64,000 bases of DNA. It comes from Streptomyces sp. CoH27 (GTDB lineage: Bacteria > Actinomycetota > Actinomycetes > Streptomycetales > Streptomycetaceae). Positions 42,797 to 51,171 of the stretch are shown here, piece by piece. Below the pieces are notes generated by a model. It was not told the DNA's origin. It did no database searches and was given only the letters and a program-made list of their open reading frames with translations. The position numbers and the translations under genes were made by a program. Position 1 is the stretch's first letter, and each line of letters starts with the position of its first letter. The stretch spans positions 238,449 through 302,448 of the forward strand of contig NZ_JAIQYY010000013.1 of the NCBI RefSeq assembly GCF_020181035.1. The letters run 5' to 3'.

Positions 42797-44248
42797 GTGA
42801 CAGGCCACAGTCCCGGTTCGGAACAGCCCGGCCACATACCCGTCGGCGGCGAGGACCGCTGGCTGCTCGTTGCCGTGGCCGGCCTGCTGTCGTTCGTGGC
42901 GATGCTCGACATGAACATCGTCAACGTGGCCCTGGCGGACATCGCCGACGGTCTGCACGTCTCCGCCGCTACCGCCCAATGGGCGGTCCTGGGTTATCAA
43001 CTGCCCGTGGTGGCCCTGCTGTTGCCTGTCGGCCGGTGGCTGGACGGGGTCGGGATGCGCTCCGCGCTGCCGGTCGCGACCGCGGGCTTCGGTTTGTGCA
43101 GCGCGCTGGCGGCTGTCGCACCCTGGGCGTCCTGGCTGATCGGCGCCCGCCTCGCGCAGGGCGCGTTCGGGGCCGTGCTCTTCGTGCTGATGCCGGTTCT
43201 CGCCCTGCGTTCGGTACGGCCGGAACTGCGCGGGCGGGCCATGAGTGTGCCCGCGACGCTGGGCCCGTTGGGCGCGGTGACCGGTCCGGCGGTGGGCGGA
43301 CTGCTGCTGGACCACCTGGGTTGGCGGGCCGTCTTCCTGGTCAAGATCCCTTTCTGCCTGCTCGCCCTGGTCGTGGCGTGGCGGGCGATGCCGAGGGACG
43401 GCGGCCTGCGCCCGCCCGACCGACGGGCGGCGGCGGATGCGCTGCTGGTGGGTTCCGGGGTGGCCGCCCTGCTGCTGGCGCTGACCCTGGCGTCGGGAAG
43501 CCCTGGGTGGCTGGCGCTCGCGCTTGTCGCCGTACCGCCGTTGTGGTGGTGGCTGCGGGGACCGGGCGGCCGCCCGGTCGTCGGCGCACTACGGGCGGCG
43601 CGGCTTTTCCGAGCGCATACAGCGGTGCTGGCGCTGGCGGCCGGTTTCGCGGCGATGCACTACGTCGTCGCCCTGCACCTCCAGCGCGACGACGGCGTCA
43701 GCGCCACCATGACCGGTCTGACCGTGCTGGCTTTCCCGCTCGGCATGGGGCTGGCCGGCCCGGTCGGTGGTCGCCTCGCCGACCTCCCCCACGCTCGGCT
43801 TCGCTCGCGCGGGGGGACCCCCACCGGGGCTCGGCCAGTGGCGGTCATCGGCGCCGCCCTCACCTCCGCCGGTCTGCTCCTCCTCGTTCCGCTGGGGAGC
43901 GACTGGTCGCCGGTGGACGTGGCCTGGCGGCTGGCGCTGGCCGGCCTCGGCATGGGCCTGAACGGCGGCCCCACCCAGGCCCTCGTCATGGGCGCCGCCC
44001 CGGCGGACCGCACGGCGACCGTGGGCTCCTCCGTACAGCTGGCCCGCAGTCTCGGCTTCACCCTCGGCCCGGCCCTGGCCACTGCCGCCTGGGGCCTGGC
44101 CGGAGGCGACGACGGCGTGACCGCCGGGCTGACCCTGGCGGCAGCCGCCGCCTGTATCGCCGTACCCCTGCTCGCACTGCACGGACGCAGGCCGGCAGGT
44201 GTGCAAGAGATGTCCACCGACGCGGCTCCCGCCGCCCACCACCCCTGA
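42797..44248 (+). CDS. MFS exporter (DHA2/EmrB-like)
   Basis: A 483-residue transporter with 13-14 hydrophobic segments. Early motif LDMNIVNVALADIADGL and motif GRWLDGVGMR (motif A), then PATLGPLGAVTGPAVGGLLLD (motif C of antiporters), identify a drug/metabolite:H+ antiporter. It would export the product of the adjacent biosynthetic genes. In the third quarter a dispersed palindromic repeat is inserted in frame (ADLPHARLRSRGGTPTGARP), giving an extra loop. GTG start behind GAGGGG. Ends 16 bp before asnB. Confidence 0.88.
   Translation: MTGHSPGSEQPGHIPVGGEDRWLLVAVAGLLSFVAMLDMNIVNVALADIADGLHVSAATAQWAVLGYQLPVVALLLPVGRWLDGVGMRSALPVATAGFGLCSALAAVAPWASWLIGARLAQGAFGAVLFVLMPVLALRSVRPELRGRAMSVPATLGPLGAVTGPAVGGLLLDHLGWRAVFLVKIPFCLLALVVAWRAMPRDGGLRPPDRRAAADALLVGSGVAALLLALTLASGSPGWLALALVAVPPLWWWLRGPGGRPVVGALRAARLFRAHTAVLALAAGFAAMHYVVALHLQRDDGVSATMTGLTVLAFPLGMGLAGPVGGRLADLPHARLRSRGGTPTGARPVAVIGAALTSAGLLLLVPLGSDWSPVDVAWRLALAGLGMGLNGGPTQALVMGAAPADRTATVGSSVQLARSLGFTLGPALATAAWGLAGGDDGVTAGLTLAAAAACIAVPLLALHGRRPAGVQEMSTDAAPAAHHP
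43786..43824. repeat. Dispersed Streptomyces palindromic repeat inside a coding sequence
   Basis: The block CCCCCACGCTCGGCTTCGCT followed by CGCGCGGGGGGACCCCCAC is an imperfect palindrome of a type I recognise as scattered through Streptomyces genomes, normally between genes. Here it lies inside the MFS gene and keeps frame. Confidence 0.6.
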
Positions 44249-44264
44249 CCCCGGAGTCCTCCCC

Positions 44265-46091
44265 ATGTGCGGAATCACCGGCTGGGCGTCCTTCCACCAG
44301 GACGCCCGCACCCAGGCCCCGGTCATCGAGGCCATGACCGCCGCCCTCACCCCCCGCGGCCCCGACGCCGGAGGCGTCTGGCTCGGCGAGCGGGCCGCGA
44401 TCGGCCACCGCCGACTGGCCGTCATCGACCTCGAAGGCGGCGCGCAGCCGATGACCGACCGGCCCGAGAAGCCGGACCTCGTGCTCACCTACAGCGGCGA
44501 GGTCTACAACCACCACCACCTGCGGACCGAGCTGCGTGGCCGGGGCCATGCCTTCCGCACCCGCAGCGACACCGAGGTGGTGCTGCGCGCCTACGAGGAG
44601 TGGGGCGAAAGCATCGCCGACCACCTGGAGGGCATGTTCGCGTTCGCGCTCTGGGACGAGCGCGCTCAGCGGCTGGTGCTGGTCCGTGACCGGCTCGGGG
44701 TGAAGCCTCTGTTCTGGGCGGCCGTCGACGGTGGCCTGGCCTTCGCCTCCGAGCCCAAGGCCCTGTTCGCCCACCCCGAGATACGGCCCCGCGTGGACGC
44801 CGACGGGCTGCGGGAGGCGTACAGCCTGCTGTTCGACACCGGCCCGACCGTGTGGTCCGGAGTCAGGGAGGTCGAGCCGGGCGGCGTGCTCGTCCTGGAC
44901 CGGGGCGGCGTCCGTGAACGCCGCTACTGGCAGTTGGAGGCCACCGACCACACCGACGACCAGGACGCGGCCATCGAGCAGATCCGCGCCCTGGTCGGTG
45001 CCGCGGCACGCAGCCAGCTCGAAGCGGACGTCCCGCTGTGCAGTCTGCTCTCCGGCGGTATCGACTCCACTGTCCTGACCGCCCTGCTCGCCGACGAACT
45101 CCGCCTGCGCGAAGGCCCGGACGCCCGGGTCCGCTCCTACGCCGTCGACTACAGCGACCAAGCGGAACAGTTCACCGGCGACGTCCTGCGCACCGGCCAC
45201 GACACGCCCTACGCCACCGAGGCCGGCACGTTCATCGGCACCGACCACAGCACCGTCATCCTCGACCCACGCGCCCTGCTCGACCCCGAGCACCGCAAGG
45301 CCGTCGTCGTGGCCCGCGACTCACCCATCGGTGTCGGCGACATGGACACGTCGCTGTACCTGCTGTTCGGGAAGATCAGCGAGCACTCCACCGTCGCCCT
45401 CTCGGGCGAGGCGGCCGACGAGGTCTTCGGCGGCTACCCCTGGTTCCACAACCCGAAGGCGCTGGCCGCAGAAACCTTCCCCTGGCTGCTGGTGACCGGG
45501 GACGAGGCTGCCATGCCTCTCAACCCCGAACTGGATCTGCGCATCGCCGAGTTCCGCGACGACACCTACCGCACCGCGCTGGCCGCCGTACCGCACCTCG
45601 ACGGTGAAACCCCCGCCGAACAGCGGCAGCGCGAGATGCAGCACCTGTCCCTGACCCGCTGGCTGCGCCAGCTCCTGCACCGCAAGGACCACCTGAGCAT
45701 GGCCCAGGGGCTGGAGGTGCGGGTGCCGTACTGCGACCACAGGCTCGTCGATTACGCCTTCAACGCGCCTTGGGCACTGAAGAGCTTCGACGGCCGCGAG
45801 AAGAGCCTGCTGCGCGCCATCGGCACGGGACTTGCCCCGGAGTCGGTCCTGCATCGCCCCAAGAGCCACTACCCGGCCACCCACCACCCCGACTACAACC
45901 GCGGCCTGCAGCAGATGGCCCGAGACGCGCTCGCCACCGAACAGGTCCGGACTCTCGCCGACGAGACCCGCATCAAGCCCTGCCTCGACACTCCGCCCGA
46001 CCGGCTGCAGTGGGGCCACCGCCTGCGCCTCGAACGCGTCGTCGACCTCTTCCTCTGGCTGGACCACTACCGGCCCGAAGTCGCCCTCTGA
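44265..46091 (+). CDS. AsnB-type glutamine-dependent amidotransferase
   Basis: A 608-residue asparagine-synthetase homologue. The class II glutaminase domain starts MCGITGWASF (Cys2 nucleophile after Met removal), with RGPDAGG, GHRRLAVIDL and SGEVYNHHHL. The synthetase domain has the ATP-pyrophosphatase loop LLSGGIDST, then SGEAADEVFGGYPW and the late LEVRVPYCDHRLVDYAF. It transfers ammonia from glutamine to a carboxyl activated as AMP ester. Its place between an MFS exporter, a P450 and an isonitrile synthase suggests it amidates an isonitrile carboxylic acid rather than serving asparagine synthesis. GGAG ribosome site. Confidence 0.9.
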   Translation: MCGITGWASFHQDARTQAPVIEAMTAALTPRGPDAGGVWLGERAAIGHRRLAVIDLEGGAQPMTDRPEKPDLVLTYSGEVYNHHHLRTELRGRGHAFRTRSDTEVVLRAYEEWGESIADHLEGMFAFALWDERAQRLVLVRDRLGVKPLFWAAVDGGLAFASEPKALFAHPEIRPRVDADGLREAYSLLFDTGPTVWSGVREVEPGGVLVLDRGGVRERRYWQLEATDHTDDQDAAIEQIRALVGAAARSQLEADVPLCSLLSGGIDSTVLTALLADELRLREGPDARVRSYAVDYSDQAEQFTGDVLRTGHDTPYATEAGTFIGTDHSTVILDPRALLDPEHRKAVVVARDSPIGVGDMDTSLYLLFGKISEHSTVALSGEAADEVFGGYPWFHNPKALAAETFPWLLVTGDEAAMPLNPELDLRIAEFRDDTYRTALAAVPHLDGETPAEQRQREMQHLSLTRWLRQLLHRKDHLSMAQGLEVRVPYCDHRLVDYAFNAPWALKSFDGREKSLLRAIGTGLAPESVLHRPKSHYPATHHPDYNRGLQQMARDALATEQVRTLADETRIKPCLDTPPDRLQWGHRLRLERVVDLFLWLDHYRPEVAL

Positions 46092-46102
46092 GGAGACTCC
46101 CC

Positions 46103-47365
46103 ATGACCCTCCAGGAACAGCAGCCAGTCGTAGATCCGGGCACCTTGCCCGCCCCGGTGCCGCTGATGGGCTGCCCGTACAAGAGCAACCCCTACCCCCT
46201 CTACGAGCAGATGCGCCAGGCCGGTCCCGTCCACCGGATCCTCTTCCCCAGCGGCGTCCGAGCCTGGCTCGTCACCGGCTACGACGCCGCCCACGCCGCG
46301 CTGAACGACGAGCGCCTCGGCAAGAACCACGACCGCGGCAACGACCGCTGGCGCGCCCGCGCCTCGATCATGCCCGAGCCGCAGCACTCCCAGCTCCAGG
46401 TGCACCTCCTCCACCAGGATCCGCCCAAGCACACCCGGATGCGCCGCTTCGTGACGGACGCCTTCACCCCGCGCCGCATCGAGCAGTTCCGCCCCCGCTT
46501 CCAGGAACTGGCCGATGCCCTTGTCGACGCACTGCCGGAGCACGGCCCGGCAGACCTCGTCACCGGGTTCGCCGCCCACTTCCCCTTCCAGGTCCTCGCC
46601 GAAGTCATCGGCCTCCCGCAGGAACTCGCGGCCCGCTTCGACCGCGACTGGGGCAAGGTCGTCCAGCCCGTCGGCCCCACCGACCCCGGACGCCCGCTCT
46701 ACGAGGCCCGCCTGCACGGCCTGCAGAGCTACATCGCCGAGGTCGTCACCCACAAGCGAGAACACGGGGACGACGACCTGCTGAGCCGCCTCGTCGTGGC
46801 CCGCGACCGCCGCGAACTGTCGCAGGAAGAGCTGGACTCGATGATCTTCCAGCTCCTCGTCGCGGGCCAGGAACCGGTCACCAACCAGATCACCACCGCC
46901 CTGATCGCCCTGTTCCGCAACCCGGACCAGCTCGCCCGCCTACGCGACGACCCGGACCTGCTGCCCCGCGCCGTCGAGGAACTCCTCCGCTACGACAGCG
47001 CCTTCGAGCTCACCACCTGGCGCTTCTTCGACAAGGACAGCGACCTGCACGGCACCGAGGTCCCGGCCGGCGACTCCGTGATCGTCTCCCTCTGCGCGGC
47101 CAACCGGGACTCGCGCCGCTTCCCCGACCCGAACACGCTCGACTTCGACCGCTCGCCCAACCCCCACCTCGCCTTCGGTCACGGTATCCACTTCTGCCCC
47201 GGAGCCGCCCTCGCCCGCGCCGAACTCCAGATCGCCCTGGGCACCCTGCTCACTCGACTGCCCGGCCTCCATCTGGCCATCGGAGACGAGGACATCGAGT
47301 GGATCCCGGCCGTCCTCGGCCGAGGCACCAACCACCTCCCCGTCGGCTACGACCACCGCCTCTGA
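46103..47365 (+). CDS. Cytochrome P450
   Basis: A 420-residue soluble bacterial P450. HLLHQDPPKHTRMRRFV is the C-helix region, the I-helix reads LLVAGQEPVTNQI, the ExxR is EELLRY, and the haem loop is FGHGIHFCPGAALAR with Cys365 as ligand. The usual acid-Thr pair is altered (E-P-V-T), as in other Streptomyces enzymes that do coupling or desaturation. It starts 11 bp after asnB with AGGAG. Likely job: oxidation, for example phenol coupling or desaturation, of the isonitrile product. Confidence 0.92.
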   Translation: MTLQEQQPVVDPGTLPAPVPLMGCPYKSNPYPLYEQMRQAGPVHRILFPSGVRAWLVTGYDAAHAALNDERLGKNHDRGNDRWRARASIMPEPQHSQLQVHLLHQDPPKHTRMRRFVTDAFTPRRIEQFRPRFQELADALVDALPEHGPADLVTGFAAHFPFQVLAEVIGLPQELAARFDRDWGKVVQPVGPTDPGRPLYEARLHGLQSYIAEVVTHKREHGDDDLLSRLVVARDRRELSQEELDSMIFQLLVAGQEPVTNQITTALIALFRNPDQLARLRDDPDLLPRAVEELLRYDSAFELTTWRFFDKDSDLHGTEVPAGDSVIVSLCAANRDSRRFPDPNTLDFDRSPNPHLAFGHGIHFCPGAALARAELQIALGTLLTRLPGLHLAIGDEDIEWIPAVLGRGTNHLPVGYDHRL

Positions 47366-47515
47366 CACCGAAGCAGCGCTGACCGGGTCAGGCCACATCA
47401 GCCGACCCGGCTCCGGCTGACCCACGCCGACCGACCCCAGGCGCCTGGCTTCTCGGCCCGCCACGGCGCCATGTCGACGTGCCCGCGCACGCCCTCGTAC
47501 TCCAGGAGGAACGAC

Positions 47516-48475
47516 ATGCCCCTGACGACCGCGACGGACACCCTCGCCACCCGCATCGGCATCGCGATCCTGAACCTCCTCCTGCCTCATCACCGCACCA
47601 GCGACCGGACCCCCGCGACAGCCGAGGCGTTCCCGCATCAACTGCGGCGCATCTCCGCCTTCGTACGCGACGGCTCGCCTGTCGTCTTCACCCTGCCCGG
47701 CTTCCCCTGCAAATCCCCCAACCCGGCCAAGGTCCTCGGGCACCTCCCCGACCAGGGCGAACGCCTCTCTCTGACCTTCCTGAACACCCTGTGCACCGAG
47801 GTCGAGCGGATCTACCCGCCCGGCGCCCGCGTGATCATCTGCTCGGACGGCCACGTCTTCGGCGACCTCATCGGTGTCTCCGACGACCACATCGACGCCT
47901 ACGCCGACGACCTACGCATACAGATAGGCCGGATGGGCCTGCACAGACTGTCCGTCTTCGATCTCCGCGACGTGCTCGGCGACCTCCCGCACGACACGAA
48001 ACGCACCCACATCCACGAGCGCTACGCCCCCACCCTGGAGGCTCTACGCGCCGAGACCCGCGCCGACGACCAGACCCTCGCCCTCTACCGAGGCATCACC
48101 CGCTTCCTCGTCGAGGACACCGCCGACTGGACCGGCACCCGCTCCGCCCTCCAACGCGCGTGCCGCCAACGCGCCTACGGCGTTGTCCAACGCAGCCGCG
48201 CCTGGGGCGCCCTGATCGCTGAACAACACCCCCGTGCCGTACGCCTCTCCATCCACCCGCAACCCATCAGCGCCCCGAAATTCGGCCTCCGCCTTCTCGA
48301 CGCGCCGGATGCCTGGACCACTCCCTGGCACTCCGCCGCCCTGCGCCGCGCCGACGGCAGCTGGACCCTCATCCCCAGGGCAAGGGCTGCCCAGCAGGGA
48401 CGACTGGTACACCAGGACGGCAGGGCCAGTCACTTCGACCAGAACGGGACGGCGTGTCTGTCTCGGGTTCGGTGA
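47516..48475 (+). CDS. Isonitrile (isocyanide) synthase, DIT1/PvcA family
   Basis: A 319-residue protein of the PvcA/IsnA/DIT1 family, which turns the amino group of Tyr or Trp into an isonitrile using ribulose-5-phosphate carbon. Family blocks are visible: VFTLPGFPCKSPNP then KVLGHLPDQGE (about 55-80), IICSDGHVFGDLIGVSDD (about 103-120), ALYRGITRFLVED (about 185-197) and QRSRAWGALIAEQHPRAVRLSIHP near residue 230. No PvcB/IsnB oxygenase gene follows, so the carboxylate is probably kept for the AsnB-like enzyme. AGGAGGA ribosome site; 150 bp after the P450 gene. Confidence 0.85.
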   Translation: MPLTTATDTLATRIGIAILNLLLPHHRTSDRTPATAEAFPHQLRRISAFVRDGSPVVFTLPGFPCKSPNPAKVLGHLPDQGERLSLTFLNTLCTEVERIYPPGARVIICSDGHVFGDLIGVSDDHIDAYADDLRIQIGRMGLHRLSVFDLRDVLGDLPHDTKRTHIHERYAPTLEALRAETRADDQTLALYRGITRFLVEDTADWTGTRSALQRACRQRAYGVVQRSRAWGALIAEQHPRAVRLSIHPQPISAPKFGLRLLDAPDAWTTPWHSAALRRADGSWTLIPRARAAQQGRLVHQDGRASHFDQNGTACLSRVR

Positions 48476-48515
48476 GGGTGCACCGGCAAGACAGATTTCT
48501 GCCTCTAGTATGTAG

Positions 48516-48532
48516 TTGCACATTGGTCGCAA
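48516..48532. promoter_or_regulatory. Nur-box-like operator ahead of the Fe-SOD gene
   Basis: TTGCAC-ATTGG-TCGCAA has the TTGCnn-N5-nnGCAA layout of the nickel-dependent repressor Nur site known upstream of Streptomyces sodF. It is 21 bp before the start codon, suitable for repression. Confidence 0.6.
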
Positions 48533-48553
48533 TTATCTCGGAGGACGTTGGAC

Positions 48554-49195
48554 ATGCCGGTGTACACGCTCCCGGAGCTTCCGTACGACTACTCGGCGCT
48601 CGCCCCGGTGATCAGCCCCGAGATCATCGAGCTTCACCACGACAAACACCACGCGGCATACGTGAAGGGCGCCAACGACGCGCTGGAGCAGCTCGCCGAG
48701 GCCCGCGACAAGGAGTCATGGGGCTCCGTCAACGGTCTGGAGAAGAACCTGGCCTTCCACCTGTCGGGCCACATCCTGCACTCGATCTACTGGCACAACA
48801 TGACCGGCGACGGCGGCGGTGAGCCGCTGGAGAAGGACGGCGTGGGCGAGCTGGCGCACGCCATCGCCGAGTCCTTCGGCTCGTTCGCCAACTTCAAGGC
48901 CCAGCTGTCCAAGGCGTCCGCCACCACCCAGGGCTCCGGCTGGGGTGTCCTGGCGTACGAGCCGCTCAGCGGCCGGCTGATCGTGGAGCAGGTCTACGAC
49001 CACCAGGGCAACGTCGGTCAGGGCTCCACCCCGATCCTGGTCTTCGACGCCTGGGAGCACGCCTTCTACCTGCAGTACCGCAACCAGAAGGTGGACTTCA
49101 TCGAGGCCATGTGGCAGGTCGTCAACTGGCAGGACGTCGCCAAGCGCTACGCCGCAGCCAAGGAGCGCGGCGACAGTCTCCTGCTCGCGCCGTGA
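48554..49195 (+). CDS. sodF: Iron-type superoxide dismutase
   Basis: A 213-residue Fe/Mn superoxide dismutase, the size of Streptomyces SodF. It detoxifies superoxide in the cytoplasm. Metal ligands lie in ELHHDKHHAAYV (first His), FHLSGHILHSIYW (second), and VFDAWEHAFYLQY (Asp and third His); TTQGSGWGVLAY is also typical. In Streptomyces sodF is repressed by Nur when nickel is available, and a fitting box is present. The ATG follows GGAGGA by 8 bases. It may be the boundary of the isonitrile locus or a functional partner. Confidence 0.93.
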   Translation: MPVYTLPELPYDYSALAPVISPEIIELHHDKHHAAYVKGANDALEQLAEARDKESWGSVNGLEKNLAFHLSGHILHSIYWHNMTGDGGGEPLEKDGVGELAHAIAESFGSFANFKAQLSKASATTQGSGWGVLAYEPLSGRLIVEQVYDHQGNVGQGSTPILVFDAWEHAFYLQYRNQKVDFIEAMWQVVNWQDVAKRYAAAKERGDSLLLAP

Positions 49196-49237
49196 CCCGG
49201 TGGTGCACCTGAAGCGTCCTGCCTCGTGATCGTCTTC

Positions 49238-49672
49238 TCACCCTTCACAGGCAGGCGGCACAACGGAAGGCTCCTGCGAGGACGTGCTCGCGGGAGCCTT
49301 CCTGCTGCCGGCGCAGCCCTCGTGTGCAGCCGTACGAGGTCGGCGGGTGCCAGGCGCAGGCGTCGCGGCCATGTCCACTTCACCGTGCCGCAGGGCGGAC
49401 CTCTGCGCGGCGCGGAGCGCCTCCCGTGCGAGCTCCAGACGGGTCAGCTCGCGTACGCAGGCGAGCAGAGGCGAGCAGGCAGGTGGAGTCGGTGCGCTGC
49501 CGGCCCCGGGTGCCGGCTGCCGCCCGCACGGCCGACAAGGCGTGGTTGCCGGCAGGTTCGCCTTGCGGTCTTTGTGGCCTGCTTGGGGTCTTCGCCGCGG
49601 CGTGATCAGCAGCCCGTGCGGTGGAGGACCCGGTAGGAGATCAGCCGAGTAGTCGACCAGGATCAGCGGCAC
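49238..49672 (-). CDS. Uncertain hypothetical protein downstream of the cyclodeaminase gene
   Basis: A 144-codon leftward frame with GTG start behind AGGGGG and GC-rich third positions, especially in LLACVRELTRLELAREALRAAQ. It overlaps the sodF terminator at its end and has no recognised family; the middle part looks like a different frame. Could be a decayed gene. The rest of 49303-49729 holds nothing else supportable. Confidence 0.3.
   Translation of the reverse strand: MPLILVDYSADLLPGPPPHGLLITPRRRPQAGHKDRKANLPATTPCRPCGRQPAPGAGSAPTPPACSPLLACVRELTRLELAREALRAAQRSALRHGEVDMAATPAPGTRRPRTAAHEGCAGSRKAPASTSSQEPSVVPPACEG
49265..49302. terminator. sodF terminator
   Basis: Near-perfect 16-bp stem GGAAGGCTCCtGCGAG / CTCGCgGGAGCCTTCC with 6-nt loop, about 70 bp past the sodF stop. 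Confidence 0.85.
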
Positions 49673-49729
49673 AAGAAACCCCCTGAGAGAAGGAAGAGAC
49701 AGACGGTCGTGACCGGCGGCTGACAGAGC

Positions 49730-50779
49730 TCAGGCGGGCAATGTGACGCCCAGGCCGTCCTGTCGGGCGATCGCGGCGATGCGCGCGGCCAGCGCCACGT
49801 CGAGAATGCCCATGCCGAACGGGTTGCTCAGGATGATCTGGTCCTCGTCGGTGCGGCCCGGCCGGCGCCCGGCGAGAACGTCGGCCGGCGTGCCGTCGAC
49901 TCGGCGGGCGGTGTCCTGCGGTGTGCCGAACCCTTCGCCGTCCGGGCTGAGCAAGGTGCCCGCACGGTACATCCGCCCGAGCAGGCGCCGGTCGTCGTTC
50001 CGTACCAGCGGCCAGTCGTCGACGACGACCAGGCCGGCGTGCCGGACGACATCCGGCTCAACGCCGTCCAGCGACACGTGCGCGATCAGGGCACCGGGGG
50101 AAAGCCAGTCGAACGGCAGGTACGAGTCGGTCGTCGTGGTGGCGGTGACCACCACGTCCGCCTCGGCGACGGCCTGCTTCGCGGAGTCGGCGGGGCGGCA
50201 GCGGATCCCGGCCCCGTCGAGCGTGCCGAGCATGGCCCGGAGGCGTGCGGGCACCTCGTCGTAGAGCACGAACCAGGCCTCCGGCAGACCGGGGGCGATG
50301 AGCCGGGCGTGGCTCTCGCCGAGCGTTCCGCAGCCGATGATCGTCACCTTCTGCGGCTCCTTGCGGCCCAGCGCCTGGATGGAGAGCATGGTGTAGGCGC
50401 TGGTGCGCAGCGCGCTGAGATACCCCGCCTCCATGAGCGCGGTCGGACGTGCGGTCTCCTGGTCGAACAGCATGGTGAGGCCCTGCGCCCGGGGCAGCCC
50501 GCGGTCCGGGTTGGACAGACTGCTGTTGATGACCTTCAGCCCGATCGCGGCACGGTCCCCCCAGACGGCCCCGGGCAGCGCGAGGCTTCGGGCGAACGCA
50601 CCCGGCTCCGTGGTCCAGGGCAGATATGCCTCTTCGGGCAGGGTGGTGGCCTCGGTCGCGTGCAACATCAGCGCGGCGCGGACCTCCTCGACGGGGTCCA
50701 GGGTGCCCGCCGCCCGGATCACCTCCGCCCTGGTGAGATACCGCAGAGGTGTGCAACCGTCCGGCGCGGGCGGTTGCAC
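49730..50779 (-). CDS. Ornithine cyclodeaminase/mu-crystallin family dehydrogenase (SbnB-like)
   Basis: A 349-residue NAD(P)-binding protein: LRYLTRAEVIRA at the start, GLKVINSSLSNPDRGLPR and TGxxSALRTSAYTMLS-type segment in the catalytic domain, Rossmann motif VTIIGCGTLGESHARL, then VVTATTTTDSYLPFDWL. The family includes ornithine cyclodeaminase and SbnB, which makes 2,3-diaminopropionate precursors of siderophores. No SbnA homologue is nearby. The GTG at 50779 is preferred, since a longer frame would overlap the divergent mbtH start. Confidence 0.78.
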   Translation of the reverse strand: MQPPAPDGCTPLRYLTRAEVIRAAGTLDPVEEVRAALMLHATEATTLPEEAYLPWTTEPGAFARSLALPGAVWGDRAAIGLKVINSSLSNPDRGLPRAQGLTMLFDQETARPTALMEAGYLSALRTSAYTMLSIQALGRKEPQKVTIIGCGTLGESHARLIAPGLPEAWFVLYDEVPARLRAMLGTLDGAGIRCRPADSAKQAVAEADVVVTATTTTDSYLPFDWLSPGALIAHVSLDGVEPDVVRHAGLVVVDDWPLVRNDDRRLLGRMYRAGTLLSPDGEGFGTPQDTARRVDGTPADVLAGRRPGRTDEDQIILSNPFGMGILDVALAARIAAIARQDGLGVTLPA

Positions 50780-50867
50780 AGATGCCCGTGCTCCACAGCT
50801 GCTTGACCCTGCGGGAGACGCGTCCTCAGGTTCACGCCGGATGGCCTGATTCCCTTGGAGGACCGTC

Positions 50868-51092
50868 ATGTTCGACGACGAGAATGCGCCCTACCTGGTG
50901 GTGGTCAACGATGAGGAGCAGTACTCGATCTGGCCCGACGGGCGGGAGGTTCCGAACGGCTGGTACACGGTCGGGGAGGCTCGTTCGCGCGAGGAGTGCC
51001 TCAGCTACATCGAAGAGGTGTGGACGGACATGCGGACCAGGAGCGTGCGTCTGCTGATCGAGGCGGCAGAAGCGGAAGGCGCCTCCGCCTGA
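50868..51092 (+). CDS. MbtH-like protein (orphan)
   Basis: A 74-residue MbtH-family protein, which binds and activates adenylation domains of non-ribosomal peptide synthetases. Diagnostic residues: FDDENAPYLVVVNDEEQYSIWP, given here as its parts YLVVVNDEEQYSIWP and VPNGWYTV, then CLSYIEEVWTDMRTRSV. No NRPS lies in the window, so it must serve one elsewhere or be a remnant. TTGGAGGA ribosome site. Confidence 0.92.
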   Translation: MFDDENAPYLVVVNDEEQYSIWPDGREVPNGWYTVGEARSREECLSYIEEVWTDMRTRSVRLLIEAAEAEGASA

Positions 51093-51171
51093 CGGCAGTC
51101 GGCTGACGTCCCGTCAGTCGAGGCCGGATCATGGTCTCGACCCGTCAGGCGGTTCACGGGATCATGCTCGG

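Noticed and set aside
46861..46900. P450 I-helix without the usual acid-Thr pair taken as a sign of a dead enzyme
   Set aside because: Variants such as AGxEP occur in working Streptomyces P450s, and haem loop and ExxR are intact.
49284..49652. Rightward 122-codon frame downstream of sodF
   Set aside because: Contains the sodF terminator hairpin, and codon use does not look like coding sequence.
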